Positions 6,384 through 14,768 of a DNA stretch of 16,283 nucleotides are shown in pieces (within the stretch, counting starts at the first letter, position 1; the number at the start of each line of letters is the position of its first letter). Location: assembly GCA_021779435.1 (NCBI GenBank), contig JAJYAR010000004.1, forward strand, positions 5,903 through 22,185, given 5' to 3'. This DNA is from a bacterium. GTDB taxonomy: Bacteria; Verrucomicrobiota; Verrucomicrobiae; JAJYAR01. A program made the position numbers and the translations under genes. Below the pieces are notes generated by a model that did no database searches, was not told the origin of the DNA, and worked only from the letters and a program-made list of their open reading frames with translations.

Positions 6384-7254
6384 GGTTCATTTTTGGCGTC
6401 CGGTACGACTGATACCGGCCCCGCCATTCCGCCAGATTGTCCACCCAGATTGCGGGAAGCATCTCCCGGAGACTGCGATGTAGGCGCAGTTGCAGCCCGA
6501 TGCGGCCTTTCGCCGTGAGCGGCACGTAATACCGGGGGATGGCCATGCTCTGGAACGCATGGTGCTTCTTGAACTCGCCCATGCTGCGGCGGCTCCACGA
6601 GCCGTAGTGGAGCAGCGTCACACCGCGTTCCACGCAGCGCTCCACGGCCTTTGCGATGAGTGCGTTGGTGGGCGCCTTGTTCCGCTCCGAGAGCAGCGAG
6701 ACGATGTTCATGATGTGACTCACGCCATCGCCGTGCACGAGCTTCATGAATCCGATGAGAGACTCGCCGTGGTACGCACCGACGAAGTCGCTGCGGTCGA
6801 GGAACGTCGCGTGCTCCTCCCGGATCGTTTCGATGCTTTTCCCGAAATGCCTGAAACGGCGTCCCTGCCGGATCGGCGTCTCGTTGTAGATGCGCATGAT
6901 GCCGCGCACCAGTTCGTCGGAGAAGGGCACGTCCCGCAGGATGACTCCGGATTTCTGCGCCTTGCGGATCATGTTGCGCGTCTTGTCGTTGATCTGACGC
7001 TTCCACCAGTCCTCGAAGGTGCTCAGCTGCAGCACCGCGGCGTGCTCCCACTCGAGGTGATACCCGTGGTGCGGGACGCGGTCGGTGATCGGCTGCAGGA
7101 AGGTAAACGCGTCGGCGACGCGCTGTGACGCGAGCGCGTTTGCGAATTCCGCCGGGTCCTGGACCCAGTCGTGGTATTCGTCGCGGAGACGCGCGACCTT
7201 GAAAAGGCGGCCGGTGGTCGAAACGGGATGCGTTTCGATGATCGATTGCTTCAT
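6370..7254 (-). CDS. Second FemAB/GNAT-like acyltransferase, stop codon inside a tRNA-like element
   Basis: The protein (294 residues from ATG 7254; GTG at 7281 would add nine and overlap the preceding gene by 11 bp) resembles FemAB-like GNAT proteins. It has the basic signature KTRNMIRKAQKSGV (91-104), a central FVGAYHGESLIGFMKLVHGD stretch (157-176), and a distal half (NIVSLLSERNKAPTNALIAKAVERC, then LLHYGSW and GEFKKHHAF). FemAB relatives transfer amino acids from aminoacyl-tRNA to peptidoglycan peptides or acyl groups to other acceptors; the donor here is not known. It is clearly different from the other FemAB-like protein in this window. The final codons Gly-Gln-stop fall in the acceptor stem of the downstream tRNA-like element, overlapping it by ten bases. 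This is unusual and links the two. Confidence 0.85.
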   Translation of the reverse strand: MKQSIIETHPVSTTGRLFKVARLRDEYHDWVQDPAEFANALASQRVADAFTFLQPITDRVPHHGYHLEWEHAAVLQLSTFEDWWKRQINDKTRNMIRKAQKSGVILRDVPFSDELVRGIMRIYNETPIRQGRRFRHFGKSIETIREEHATFLDRSDFVGAYHGESLIGFMKLVHGDGVSHIMNIVSLLSERNKAPTNALIAKAVERCVERGVTLLHYGSWSRRSMGEFKKHHAFQSMAIPRYYVPLTAKGRIGLQLRLHRSLREMLPAIWVDNLAEWRGRYQSYRTPKMNLSGQ

Positions 7255-7270
7255 GGAGCGGAGCTTCGTT

Positions 7271-8233
7271 CTAGCGTTCACTGACGGGATTCAGGCCCAC
7301 GACGGAAAGGAGCCGCCCGAGATGGTCGCAGAGCCGGATGCAATATTTCATGAACACGTGCTGTCCGAACGGCAGCGTGACGGGGAGAATCAGGGAGTAG
7401 AGGGGCACGGCCACGCACGAGACGCCGAGCATTCTTGCGCGTCCGCCGCGCAGCTTGAGGTTGTTGCGGCCGCGCAGGAGGGCGCGGCGCAGCATGTACC
7501 CGCGCGTCCAACGCGCCGGCGGAACGCTCTCGTGCGCGACGGCCTCGTTGCACCAGACGAACCGGCAGCCCTTCGCGCTCATCCTGCGGAAGAAGTCCAC
7601 GTCCTCACCGCCGGTTCCGAACGCGGGGTCGAACGGCTGGCTGAGTCCGTCGATGATCTCGCGGCGAAACAGAAGGTTCCCGGTGCGGCTCCTGTTCCAG
7701 GGCATGATGGTCCCGGTGGCGGGTTCGTGCCGCTCGCAGAAGCGGCCCTTGATCACCCACGCGGGGGGCGGCGTGTCGAAGTGCGGCCTCACGGGGCCGA
7801 GCACACCGGAGGCGCCGAACTTCGAGCATGTCGCAAGGAGGGCGGACAGCCATTGCGGCGCCGGAAACTCGTCGTCGTCGATGAAGGCGACGTAGTCGCC
7901 CGTCGCGTGGGTCAGCGCACGATTCCGGGTCAGCGCGATGTTCTTCTCAGGCTGCGTGTCGTAGGTGAGCGGAATGTTCGTGCGTTCGGCGAACGCGAGC
8001 GCGACCTCGCGTGCGGACGAGGTGCGGTCGTTGTCGCAGACGACCACCGAAAAGGTGAAGCGATCCTCGGTTTGCTGCCGTTCGAGTTCGCCGAGCAGTC
8101 TCGCGAGCAGGTCGGGACGCCGGTACGTGCAGATGCACACGGTGATGTGCGTGACGGAAGGTGCCCGGCGCTGGGACGCGCCCGACGAGGAGGCGACGGC
8201 CTGCTCGCTCTGCGTGGAAACGGTGTTGCTCAT
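7271..8233 (-). CDS. Family 2 glycosyltransferase
   Basis: This 320-residue GT-A enzyme has the family 2 landmarks: ITVCICTYRRPDLL (30-43), VVVCDND (63-69), EKNIALTRNRAL (96-107) and the metal-binding FIDDDEFP (118-125, D119-D121). TGNLLFRREIID (184-195) and GTGGEDVDFFRRM (206-218) carry the acceptor-side aspartate/glutamate pair. A hydrophobic segment at about 268-290 suggests peripheral or single-pass membrane attachment. It is distinct in sequence from the glycosyltransferase encoded just upstream, so the two probably add different residues. Start ATG at 8233 overlaps the upstream TGA (ATGA); the frame extends further upstream only as a shadow of that gene. Stop TAG at 7271-7273. Confidence 0.92.
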   Translation of the reverse strand: MSNTVSTQSEQAVASSSGASQRRAPSVTHITVCICTYRRPDLLARLLGELERQQTEDRFTFSVVVCDNDRTSSAREVALAFAERTNIPLTYDTQPEKNIALTRNRALTHATGDYVAFIDDDEFPAPQWLSALLATCSKFGASGVLGPVRPHFDTPPPAWVIKGRFCERHEPATGTIMPWNRSRTGNLLFRREIIDGLSQPFDPAFGTGGEDVDFFRRMSAKGCRFVWCNEAVAHESVPPARWTRGYMLRRALLRGRNNLKLRGGRARMLGVSCVAVPLYSLILPVTLPFGQHVFMKYCIRLCDHLGRLLSVVGLNPVSER

Positions 8234-9189
8234 CGCGAGACCTGCGCCTGGTTGCGGCGGCCGAAGAGGCCTCTGAACCGCGCCATCTGCTCGCCGCGGT
8301 GGAACTCCATCAGCTCGCGAGAGACCGGACGGTGCATCCTGATCAGCGCGGCCCACGTGAATCCCAGTTGGAAAAGCAGCCCGCCGATGATCCACGGCTT
8401 CTGCCTCATCTCGTGCACGCCCCGGAGCATCGCCCACACGGGGTGTCCGCCGACGTAGTATGCCTTGCGGCCGTAATGAAACGGCACCGCCCAGGCCCGG
8501 TTGTTGCCGGTGCCGAGCGTCCGATGATGGAAGCACACCTTCTCCGTGAACGTGCGCGTCTGCCATCCTTTCATCCTCGCGGTGGTCACCGCGATCCAGT
8601 CGATCGCCCCGCCTTTCACGGGAACGTAGCCGCCGACCTCCTCGAAACATGCCCGGCGGAACAGCTGACAGGCGCCGGAGACGTGCTGAAGATTCGCCTT
8701 GGCATGCGCGTAGGTGTGCTGGTCGGGATGCAGGGCGTCCTCGACGAACGGCGTTCCTGCGACCCCGAGTCCGGGGTTCGTCGCGAACCGCGTGAGCAGG
8801 AACTCGAGATAGTCGGGGGCGAACGTGATGTCGGCGTCGAGATTGCCGATGATGTCGTAGTCGGATCCACGCACGCAGCTGTATCCGGCGTTGAAGCAGT
8901 TGGCCTTCGCTGCGAACTGACGGTCGCGGCGTTCCGGCATGCGCACGAGTTCGATCCACGGGTGCTCCGACGCGTGGCGCCGCACGATGTCGTCCGTCCC
9001 GTCGGTCGAGCCGTCGCTCACGATGATCCAGCGGCACGGACGGACCGTCTGGGCGATGACCGAACGAATCGTGCCGTCGATGAACGCCTCCTCGTTGCGG
9101 GCAGGCGTGATGAGGACAAGGCGCGGCAGCGCGACCGGTGCCGTGGTCGGGTTCGCGACGGCGGGATGAATCGGGGCTGGCGATGTCAT
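8230..9189 (-). CDS. Family 2 glycosyltransferase with C-terminal hydrophobic segment
   Basis: This 319-residue GT-A enzyme opens with the nucleotide-sugar fold: LVLITPARNEEAFI (24-37), WIIVSDGSTDGT (54-65), and the metal-binding DAD in GNLDADI (D118-D120). SGACQLFRRACFEEVGGY (171-188) and GGAIDW (193-198) match the acceptor/catalytic half. A hydrophobic stretch at about 266-283 (WIIGGLLFQLGFTWAALI) probably anchors it to the inner membrane, where it would extend a lipid-linked repeat unit. The frame is open far upstream inside the previous gene, but that part is a shadow; the ATG at 9189, overlapping the preceding TGA by four bases, is the sensible start. The sugar donor cannot be predicted. 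Confidence 0.92.
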   Translation of the reverse strand: MTSPAPIHPAVANPTTAPVALPRLVLITPARNEEAFIDGTIRSVIAQTVRPCRWIIVSDGSTDGTDDIVRRHASEHPWIELVRMPERRDRQFAAKANCFNAGYSCVRGSDYDIIGNLDADITFAPDYLEFLLTRFATNPGLGVAGTPFVEDALHPDQHTYAHAKANLQHVSGACQLFRRACFEEVGGYVPVKGGAIDWIAVTTARMKGWQTRTFTEKVCFHHRTLGTGNNRAWAVPFHYGRKAYYVGGHPVWAMLRGVHEMRQKPWIIGGLLFQLGFTWAALIRMHRPVSRELMEFHRGEQMARFRGLFGRRNQAQVSR

Positions 9190-10382
9190 GGCGCGATGGA
9201 AACGGAAACGCCGCGTTGCGGGTGGGACTGTGCCGCCTGGATCCTGGAGAGATGGGCGAGAGCCTTGAACATCGTCGCCTGTCCCCAATGGAAGTACGGC
9301 GTCCGCGCCGTCAGCATGGGATACTTGCGGTAGTGGAAGTGCCCGTCGGGCGCCTGCATGTTCTGGATGGTCCACTGCGCGACCAGCTCGGCGTGCCTGA
9401 GTGCCGCCGGGTCGTCGGCCGAGAACAGGCAAAACGTGTCGATGGCCTGCGCGGCGCACTGGATATCGATGGGATACAGCCGATCGTGGTAGTACCTGGG
9501 GCAGCCGGACGCTTCGAAGAACGTGCACTTGAAGTACTCGTAGCCGAGCCGGAGGTGGTCGCGGAATGTCTCGTCCCCGGTGCTGGTCGTGTACCAGCGG
9601 AGGCTGTCGAGGTTGTACCCGGTGTGAAAGTTGTCGATCCAGTGGTATTTCGGCTCCTCGCCATACCACCACGCGCCGCTGGGTTGCTGGCGCACGCAGC
9701 TGTACACAACCGCTGCGCGGGCGACCTCCTTGTACTCGGGGTTCGGACGATGCTTCCAGGTGCGGGCGAGCATGCCCGCGCCGAGCAGGTTCGAATTGTG
9801 CACCGAGTTCTGGTTGCGGCCGGTGTAGCTGATGCAGGTGCCTGCGGCGGTGACCTCCCGTGGGAGCGAGAGGATCCAGCGGCAGATGCTGTCGGCGACA
9901 TCCAGATAGCGTGTTTCGCCGAGCCGCTCGTAGGCCTCGAGGAACGCGTGCCCGATGAGGCTGGACCAGACGATCGTCGGCGTGTGGGCCAGCATCCGGC
10001 CGCTCCGCGTCGTGAAGCCGAAGTGATTGCCCCAGCAGTGTCCGGCGTGGCCCTTCTCGGCCGCCTGGTCGAGCCAGTCGAGACACGCGACCGCCTTGGC
10101 GGCATGTGCCGGATTGCCATCGACCGCGTGGCGGAGGAGATGGCCGTACGCCATGAACCCGCGGCCCTTTGTCGAGTCGAGCGGGCGCACGCCGACAAAC
10201 CGGCGCACGTTGACGGGCGATTTCCAGATCGCCTGCTGAAGGACGCGCTCGCCGAGCAGCGTGCCGAAAGCGAGCGGCCGGAGGAACGACGTCAGGCCGT
10301 CGCCGGGATCGTAGCCCTTGTAGCCACGCCGCTCGACCCAGCGTTCCACCAGGTCGAGGCTTGAATCGATGAAGTATTCCAT
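9186..10382 (-). CDS. Alpha/alpha-toroid-like protein of unknown function in polysaccharide cluster
   Basis: I do not recognise a characterised family for this 398-residue protein. It has no signal peptide or membrane segment. It is helical, with repeating aromatic/His/Gly-containing motifs: HAGHCWGNHFG, HTPTIVWSSLIGHAF, HNSNLLGAGMLAR, WIDNFHTGYNLDSLRWY, and near the C-terminus YFHWGQATMFKALAHL. This pattern resembles alpha/alpha barrels of glycoside hydrolases, glycan epimerases or terpenoid-cyclase-like folds, which line a central pocket with conserved aromatic and polar residues. By fold resemblance and position between a deacetylase-glycosyltransferase and two glycosyltransferases, a cytoplasmic glycan-modifying role is plausible but is inference. 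It begins 12 bases after the preceding stop, and its TGA overlaps the next gene's ATG (ATGA). Confidence 0.8.
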   Translation of the reverse strand: MEYFIDSSLDLVERWVERRGYKGYDPGDGLTSFLRPLAFGTLLGERVLQQAIWKSPVNVRRFVGVRPLDSTKGRGFMAYGHLLRHAVDGNPAHAAKAVACLDWLDQAAEKGHAGHCWGNHFGFTTRSGRMLAHTPTIVWSSLIGHAFLEAYERLGETRYLDVADSICRWILSLPREVTAAGTCISYTGRNQNSVHNSNLLGAGMLARTWKHRPNPEYKEVARAAVVYSCVRQQPSGAWWYGEEPKYHWIDNFHTGYNLDSLRWYTTSTGDETFRDHLRLGYEYFKCTFFEASGCPRYYHDRLYPIDIQCAAQAIDTFCLFSADDPAALRHAELVAQWTIQNMQAPDGHFHYRKYPMLTARTPYFHWGQATMFKALAHLSRIQAAQSHPQRGVSVSIAP

Positions 10383-10394
10383 GGCGCTTGAAGC

Positions 10395-12599
10395 TCAGGC
10401 CGTCGCCGTCGACGCGTTCGTTTCGGCCGCCGGGGCCCGCCCTCCGGCCGCCTCCCTCGGCAACGTGCCGGTCAGCGAGTCCACGATCTCGAGATAGGCC
10501 GCCTTGCGGACCTTCCAGCTGTGCTGGTTCGAGTACTCCGAGGCGTTCTCCACGAGGCGCCGGCGCAGTTCCGGATTTCGGAGCACCTCGAGCATTCCCT
10601 CGGCGAGGGCCTCCGCGTTCCCGGACTCGAAGAACCGCACCACGGAGTCGTTGAAATAGAATTGGTCGATCTTCGTCTTTGACACGACGACAGGCACGCC
10701 GAGCGACATGAACTCCATGATCTTCGTGCTGTAGGCCTCGTTTCCGAACGAGTCGGCGCGCTTCGGAACGATGCCGAGGTCGGCGTTTGCCATGATGCGG
10801 GCGACCTCCTTCACGCGCACCGGGTCGAAGAACTTCACCCGACCGTCAAAGCCGAGCTCCGAGGCGAGGGCGACCAGCTGGGGCTTCATGTTTCCGTCGC
10901 CGTAGATGTGGAATTCCGCCTGCGGCAGTTCACGGCTCACGCGGCTGAATGCGCGAAGGGCGATGTCGAGGCCCTGGTGCCACTGCAGGCCACCGGGAAA
11001 GAGAATGATGATCCTGCCATCGTCACGGGTGCGCGGCTGGGGGTGGAAGACGCGTGTGTCGACGTTGTTGATGAACACCGAGCATTTCCCGGCGCTCCCG
11101 GTCCGTACGACGTACTTCTCGAACCAGAGATGATTGGAGATGATGATATGGCTCGCGAAGGCGGCGGAGCGGCGCTCGATCACCCTCAGCATCGCGGTGC
11201 TGGTGGTCGGCCGTCCATTGCGGAACTTGCTCGCGTAGAACTCCGGCACGATGTCGTGGATATCGAGGATCAACGGCGTGCCCGTCATCCGCGGGTACCA
11301 GGCCGCGAACACGAGGAAGTCAGGCATGTTGTGGACGTGAAGCAGGTCGTATTTGCGACGGGCGTGCTGCCGGGTGACCCACAACGAGGACACCGCGAGG
11401 AACCGGAGCAGCGGCCAGAGGTAGGACAATCGCGACTGCTCCTTCTTTCCAAAACGGTTCTGGATGCGGACGACCGAGACGCCTTCGATGACCTCCCGTG
11501 CGGGAACGTCGGGCGAGCGCCTGAGCGCCACGACCTCGACCTCGTCTCCGCGGGCGGCGAGCGCCTCGGCGTAGCGCGTCACCCGGTTGTCGCTCTCATA
11601 GAACGAGTGGGTGATCATCCCGATGCGCCTGCGACGCTGCAGTGCGGGACGGGGAGAGAGGCTCGCGGCGTAATTCGCGACCTCGCCCGGCGTGGCCTGC
11701 CAGTACTGTCCGGCGTACCGGCTCTTCACATGCTCCAGGAGCGCCTGGTAATGGGCGACCGGGTACGTGCGCGGGTTCGGACCGCCCTCCAGGCGCAGAT
11801 AGTCGGGGTGGACGTTGACGAGCGCCATCCCGCCGTGCTCCGCGATCCAGTCGAGCTTCCGGAGCCAGATGTCCGGCGATTTCTCCTGCAGCACCAGGAA
11901 GAGCGTCGAATCCTGGGGGAGCGTGTACGGAAGCTCCATGTAGCCCCGGGACTCCTCCGGGCGGTCGTCGGCGGAATCGGCGCCGGCGCGCGTGTGCCGC
12001 GGGAGCCAGAAGGGGAAGAGGGTGCCCGCGCCCTCGGACTGGGGCTCGAAGGGATCGGTGTCGAAGGTGGATGAGTCGTACCGGATCTGCAGGTCCTGCA
12101 GCCATTCCAGGTTGCGCAGCATGAAACCCGCGCGGAAGCCGGTCGCCTGCCAGTCGCGGAGATGCCGGTTGATGCGGACCGCCTTTTCCTGGAAGCGGCG
12201 GCGCGAGACGAAGAGCTTTCCATCGTGCTCGAGGTCGTGCACGCCGACTTCGCAACCCTGGCTTCGGAGCCACGCGCGAAGTTCGGCCGGAACGGAATAG
12301 GCGCCTTCCGGGATGAAGTTGAAGCAGGACCGGAATCCGGCCTGCTGCTCGAGGAGCGCGAGGTCGCGGCATTTCGCGAGGCCCGCCGCGCTTTCCACGT
12401 CATGCGTCAGCACGAACGCGAAGCGCTTCCCGTCCGGCCAGCCCGGCCAGCCCGCGGGAGCTCGCGCGGCCGCGGGATCGATCGGCCACACACCCGTGTT
12501 GAGACGCCGCTTCCGGCGCGCCGCGATGCGACGCAGGTACATGCGGACGTGCCAGGGTAGGTACGGCTTGAGGCCGTAATAGAAGCGATGGCTAAGCAC
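10395..12599 (-). CDS. Bifunctional polysaccharide deacetylase-like / GT4 glycosyltransferase fusion
   Basis: The 734-residue protein joins two enzymes. Residues about 55-315 look like a NodB-type carbohydrate esterase domain: THDVE (65-69) holds the candidate catalytic/metal aspartate D67, and HDLEH (121-125) gives the HxxxH metal pair. Residues about 325-710 form a GT-B family 4 glycosyltransferase: N-terminal Rossmann start (RIGMITHSFY), LLHVHNMPD (419-427), FPGGLQWHQGLD (534-545), YGDGN (566-570) and the EX7E motif with E621 and E629 inside GNEAYSTKIMEFMSLGVPVV. The frame is continuous across a short arginine-rich linker (about 320-325), so this is a true fusion, not two genes. I infer that it adds a sugar to the growing glycan and deacetylates the same or a neighbouring residue. 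GTG start with a nearby AAGGAAA site. Confidence 0.9.
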   Translation of the reverse strand: MLSHRFYYGLKPYLPWHVRMYLRRIAARRKRRLNTGVWPIDPAAARAPAGWPGWPDGKRFAFVLTHDVESAAGLAKCRDLALLEQQAGFRSCFNFIPEGAYSVPAELRAWLRSQGCEVGVHDLEHDGKLFVSRRRFQEKAVRINRHLRDWQATGFRAGFMLRNLEWLQDLQIRYDSSTFDTDPFEPQSEGAGTLFPFWLPRHTRAGADSADDRPEESRGYMELPYTLPQDSTLFLVLQEKSPDIWLRKLDWIAEHGGMALVNVHPDYLRLEGGPNPRTYPVAHYQALLEHVKSRYAGQYWQATPGEVANYAASLSPRPALQRRRRIGMITHSFYESDNRVTRYAEALAARGDEVEVVALRRSPDVPAREVIEGVSVVRIQNRFGKKEQSRLSYLWPLLRFLAVSSLWVTRQHARRKYDLLHVHNMPDFLVFAAWYPRMTGTPLILDIHDIVPEFYASKFRNGRPTTSTAMLRVIERRSAAFASHIIISNHLWFEKYVVRTGSAGKCSVFINNVDTRVFHPQPRTRDDGRIIILFPGGLQWHQGLDIALRAFSRVSRELPQAEFHIYGDGNMKPQLVALASELGFDGRVKFFDPVRVKEVARIMANADLGIVPKRADSFGNEAYSTKIMEFMSLGVPVVVSKTKIDQFYFNDSVVRFFESGNAEALAEGMLEVLRNPELRRRLVENASEYSNQHSWKVRKAAYLEIVDSLTGTLPREAAGGRAPAAETNASTATA

Positions 12600-12605
12600 G
12601 GGGTG

Positions 12606-12612
12606 TTTCCTT
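12606..12612 (-). promoter_or_regulatory. Ribosome binding site supporting a GTG start
   Basis: AAGGAAA on the minus strand ends six bases before the GTG at 12599. It is the clearest Shine-Dalgarno-like site I noticed in the window and supports the GTG rather than the first internal ATG (residue 20) as the start of the deacetylase-glycosyltransferase fusion. Confidence 0.5.
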
Positions 12613-12620
12613 GGGCCGCG

Positions 12621-14768
12621 TCAGTTCGGCAGGCTTTCCTGATAGATCCTCGCGGGCACGTAATTGCGCGTCTTGTTCAGCACGACGGCGACGTGAGCCG
12701 ATTCTCCGAGAAGCCCTGTGGCGCGCTTCACGAGATCGCGATCCGTCTTCTCCGATTCGACCACGAGAAGGACCATGTCCATGAAGCCGGCCAGCCTCGG
12801 CGTGATGCTGATCTGGCTGATGGGCGGCATGTCGAAGATGATGTAGTCGAAGTCGCTCGCCTTGAGCTTCGGCACGAGCTTCGTGAACCGCTGCGGCATG
12901 TTGCGCGACAGCCGGTCGCTTTGGGAATTCTCGACGACAACGTAGAGGTTCTCCTCCGCCTTTGCGTTCTCGCGCGACTCGAGGAGATCGTCGATGCCGC
13001 ACGGCCTTCCGTGGTTGAACTGCTGCGCCATTCCCTGGCCGACGTTCATGTCGACAAGGAGCACGTTGCCTTCACCGGTTTCGGAGAGGGTTCTCGCGAG
13101 GCCCGCAGCCGTGGTGGTCACGCCGGCGTTGGTGGAAAGGCCCGTGACGGCGACGAGCTTCGGCTTGTGGTTGAGATTGATGCTTTCGAAGTAGCCGATC
13201 AGCCGGTCGCGAAGCGTCTCGTGAAACGGGATGAGGGGATCCACGGCCCGGGACGCGGAGGAGTCGCCGTTGGCGCCGGAGGCGGCTTTCAGCAGGAGTT
13301 TCGGACGGACGGCGGGGATCGAGAGCAGGAGCGGAACGGGCAGGGTGCGCTCGACATCGATGGGCCGCCGGATCGACCGGTCGAAGTACAGCTCGATGAA
13401 GAAGGCCCACACGAATCCGGCCAGCGCGCCGCCGCCGATCACCATGCCGAGGGTCTTGTTCGCCTTGGATGGGTCGCTGAACGGAGGAGACGGGCGCTGA
13501 ATCTGGATGATGTTGGACACGCGGCCGTTCCCGAGCGTCTCGTCGATGCGAGCCTGCTCGAGCGTGGCGGAGTAGTTCCTGTAGTTTGCCTCCTCGAGTT
13601 CCTTCTTGCGGCGGAGCTCCACGATCGTGCCTTCCATCTGGTCGATCTTGGAGGTCTCGCCCCGGATGGATTCGAGCTGGGCAAGGAGAACGGTCCGCTT
13701 CGCCTGGAGCGCGGTGATCTGCGTCGCGAGCCCCGCGGCGCTGACCGCCTCGGCGGAAGGACCGTGTTCCTCGACGATCCCGATCTGCAGGAGGCGGGGG
13801 TAGCGCTCCTGGAGCTTCTGGAGATTGGCCTCGACCCCGACGAGCTGGGAACGGACATCCGCGACACGCGGGCTTTCCGGCGTGAACTGGGTCAGAAGCT
13901 CCTGCTCCATCTTGCGGAGCAGGTCGGCCTGCACGGAAACGCTGCGGTACTCGCTCAGGATCTCCGGCGGGACCGGGGCATCCGCGGAGGGCTTTGCCGC
14001 AGCTGAATTCGAGGGAAGGCGTTTCGTGATCTCCTCGAGAGCCGAGGTGCGCTGGGCCAGCTCGGCCTCGGTGCTGAAGAGCTCGCGGCGGATCACAGCC
14101 AGCTGCTCCCCGTAGGTCTTCTTGGCGTCGTCGAGCGAGATGACGCCGGCGCGGCTCGTGGCCTTGCGGAGTTCGTCTTCCGTCTTGAGCAGCTTGGCTC
14201 GCAGCTGGTCGGTCTCCTGGGTGAGGAAGTCGCCGAGCATGCCGTTCGCCGTGTGGGCCTCGACGTGCAGCTTCAGGTAACGCTCGATGATCTCCCTGAG
14301 AATCGGTTGAACGAGTTCGGCGTCTGCATGCTTGAACCGGATCAGCATCACGGTCGTGGAGGTGGGGACCGTCACGGTGAGGCCCTGCTTGAGAACGGCC
14401 ATGGCGGACGCGACGTCCTTTCCTCCTCCGAGGATCTTCTCAGGACCGATGGCCTCGGCAACCTGGCGAAGCAGATCGACGCTCGTGAGAATCTCCGTTT
14501 CGGAGTTCATGATCGTCTCACCGCGCTGGTCGGGCGATTTGGAGGTGCCGTTCGACGCCGGGCCGATCGCCTTGTCGCCGATGACATATCTTACGTAGAG
14601 CTTCGCCTCGGACTGGAACGGGGGAGGATCGCGGCGAACGATTGCGAAGGCCGAGAGCACCGCCACGGTGGTGCAGAGCACGATCTTCCACTTGTGCCGG
14701 AAAAGGACGTAGTAGATGTCTCCGATTGTGAGGCCCGCCGGCTGCGCGGGTAATGGTTGGGCGTTCAT
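12621..14768 (-). CDS. Wzz/Wzc-like polysaccharide co-polymerase with degenerate tyrosine-kinase domain
   Basis: The 715-residue protein follows the GumC/ExoP/Wzc plan. It has a membrane segment at about 27-44, a long periplasmic, largely helical region with coiled-coil stretches (about 190-420), a proline-rich motif (RPSPPFSDP, 425-433), a second membrane segment (440-461) and a cytoplasmic ATPase-like domain (535-715). Such proteins control polysaccharide chain length and export together with the polymerase. The kinase domain keeps Walker A' (LLVDMN, D573) and Walker B (YIIFDMPP, D646). Its P-loop, however, reads STNAGVTTTA, with valine 550 where bacterial tyrosine kinases have the invariant lysine. 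The C-terminus (NYVPARIYQESLPN) lacks the usual tyrosine cluster. I infer a structural co-polymerase with little or no autokinase activity. The ATG at 14768 fits the short cytoplasmic N-terminus. Confidence 0.93.
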   Translation of the reverse strand: MNAQPLPAQPAGLTIGDIYYVLFRHKWKIVLCTTVAVLSAFAIVRRDPPPFQSEAKLYVRYVIGDKAIGPASNGTSKSPDQRGETIMNSETEILTSVDLLRQVAEAIGPEKILGGGKDVASAMAVLKQGLTVTVPTSTTVMLIRFKHADAELVQPILREIIERYLKLHVEAHTANGMLGDFLTQETDQLRAKLLKTEDELRKATSRAGVISLDDAKKTYGEQLAVIRRELFSTEAELAQRTSALEEITKRLPSNSAAAKPSADAPVPPEILSEYRSVSVQADLLRKMEQELLTQFTPESPRVADVRSQLVGVEANLQKLQERYPRLLQIGIVEEHGPSAEAVSAAGLATQITALQAKRTVLLAQLESIRGETSKIDQMEGTIVELRRKKELEEANYRNYSATLEQARIDETLGNGRVSNIIQIQRPSPPFSDPSKANKTLGMVIGGGALAGFVWAFFIELYFDRSIRRPIDVERTLPVPLLLSIPAVRPKLLLKAASGANGDSSASRAVDPLIPFHETLRDRLIGYFESINLNHKPKLVAVTGLSTNAGVTTTAAGLARTLSETGEGNVLLVDMNVGQGMAQQFNHGRPCGIDDLLESRENAKAEENLYVVVENSQSDRLSRNMPQRFTKLVPKLKASDFDYIIFDMPPISQISITPRLAGFMDMVLLVVESEKTDRDLVKRATGLLGESAHVAVVLNKTRNYVPARIYQESLPN

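Noticed and set aside
6125..7051. 308-codon minus-strand frame spanning both tRNA-like elements
   Set aside because: Its repeated segments (AVAQLEEHRS, SSSVGRAPFA, then EPSLLHSF or TLPAPLF) are the well-known accidental translation of tRNA sequence, and the rest is a shadow of the FemAB-like gene.
10908..12074. 388-codon plus-strand frame opposite the deacetylase-GT4 fusion
   Set aside because: Antisense shadow; the minus-strand frame has clear catalytic motifs and this one has none.
12588..14006. 472-codon plus-strand frame opposite the co-polymerase gene
   Set aside because: Antisense shadow of a well-supported gene with no recognisable domain.
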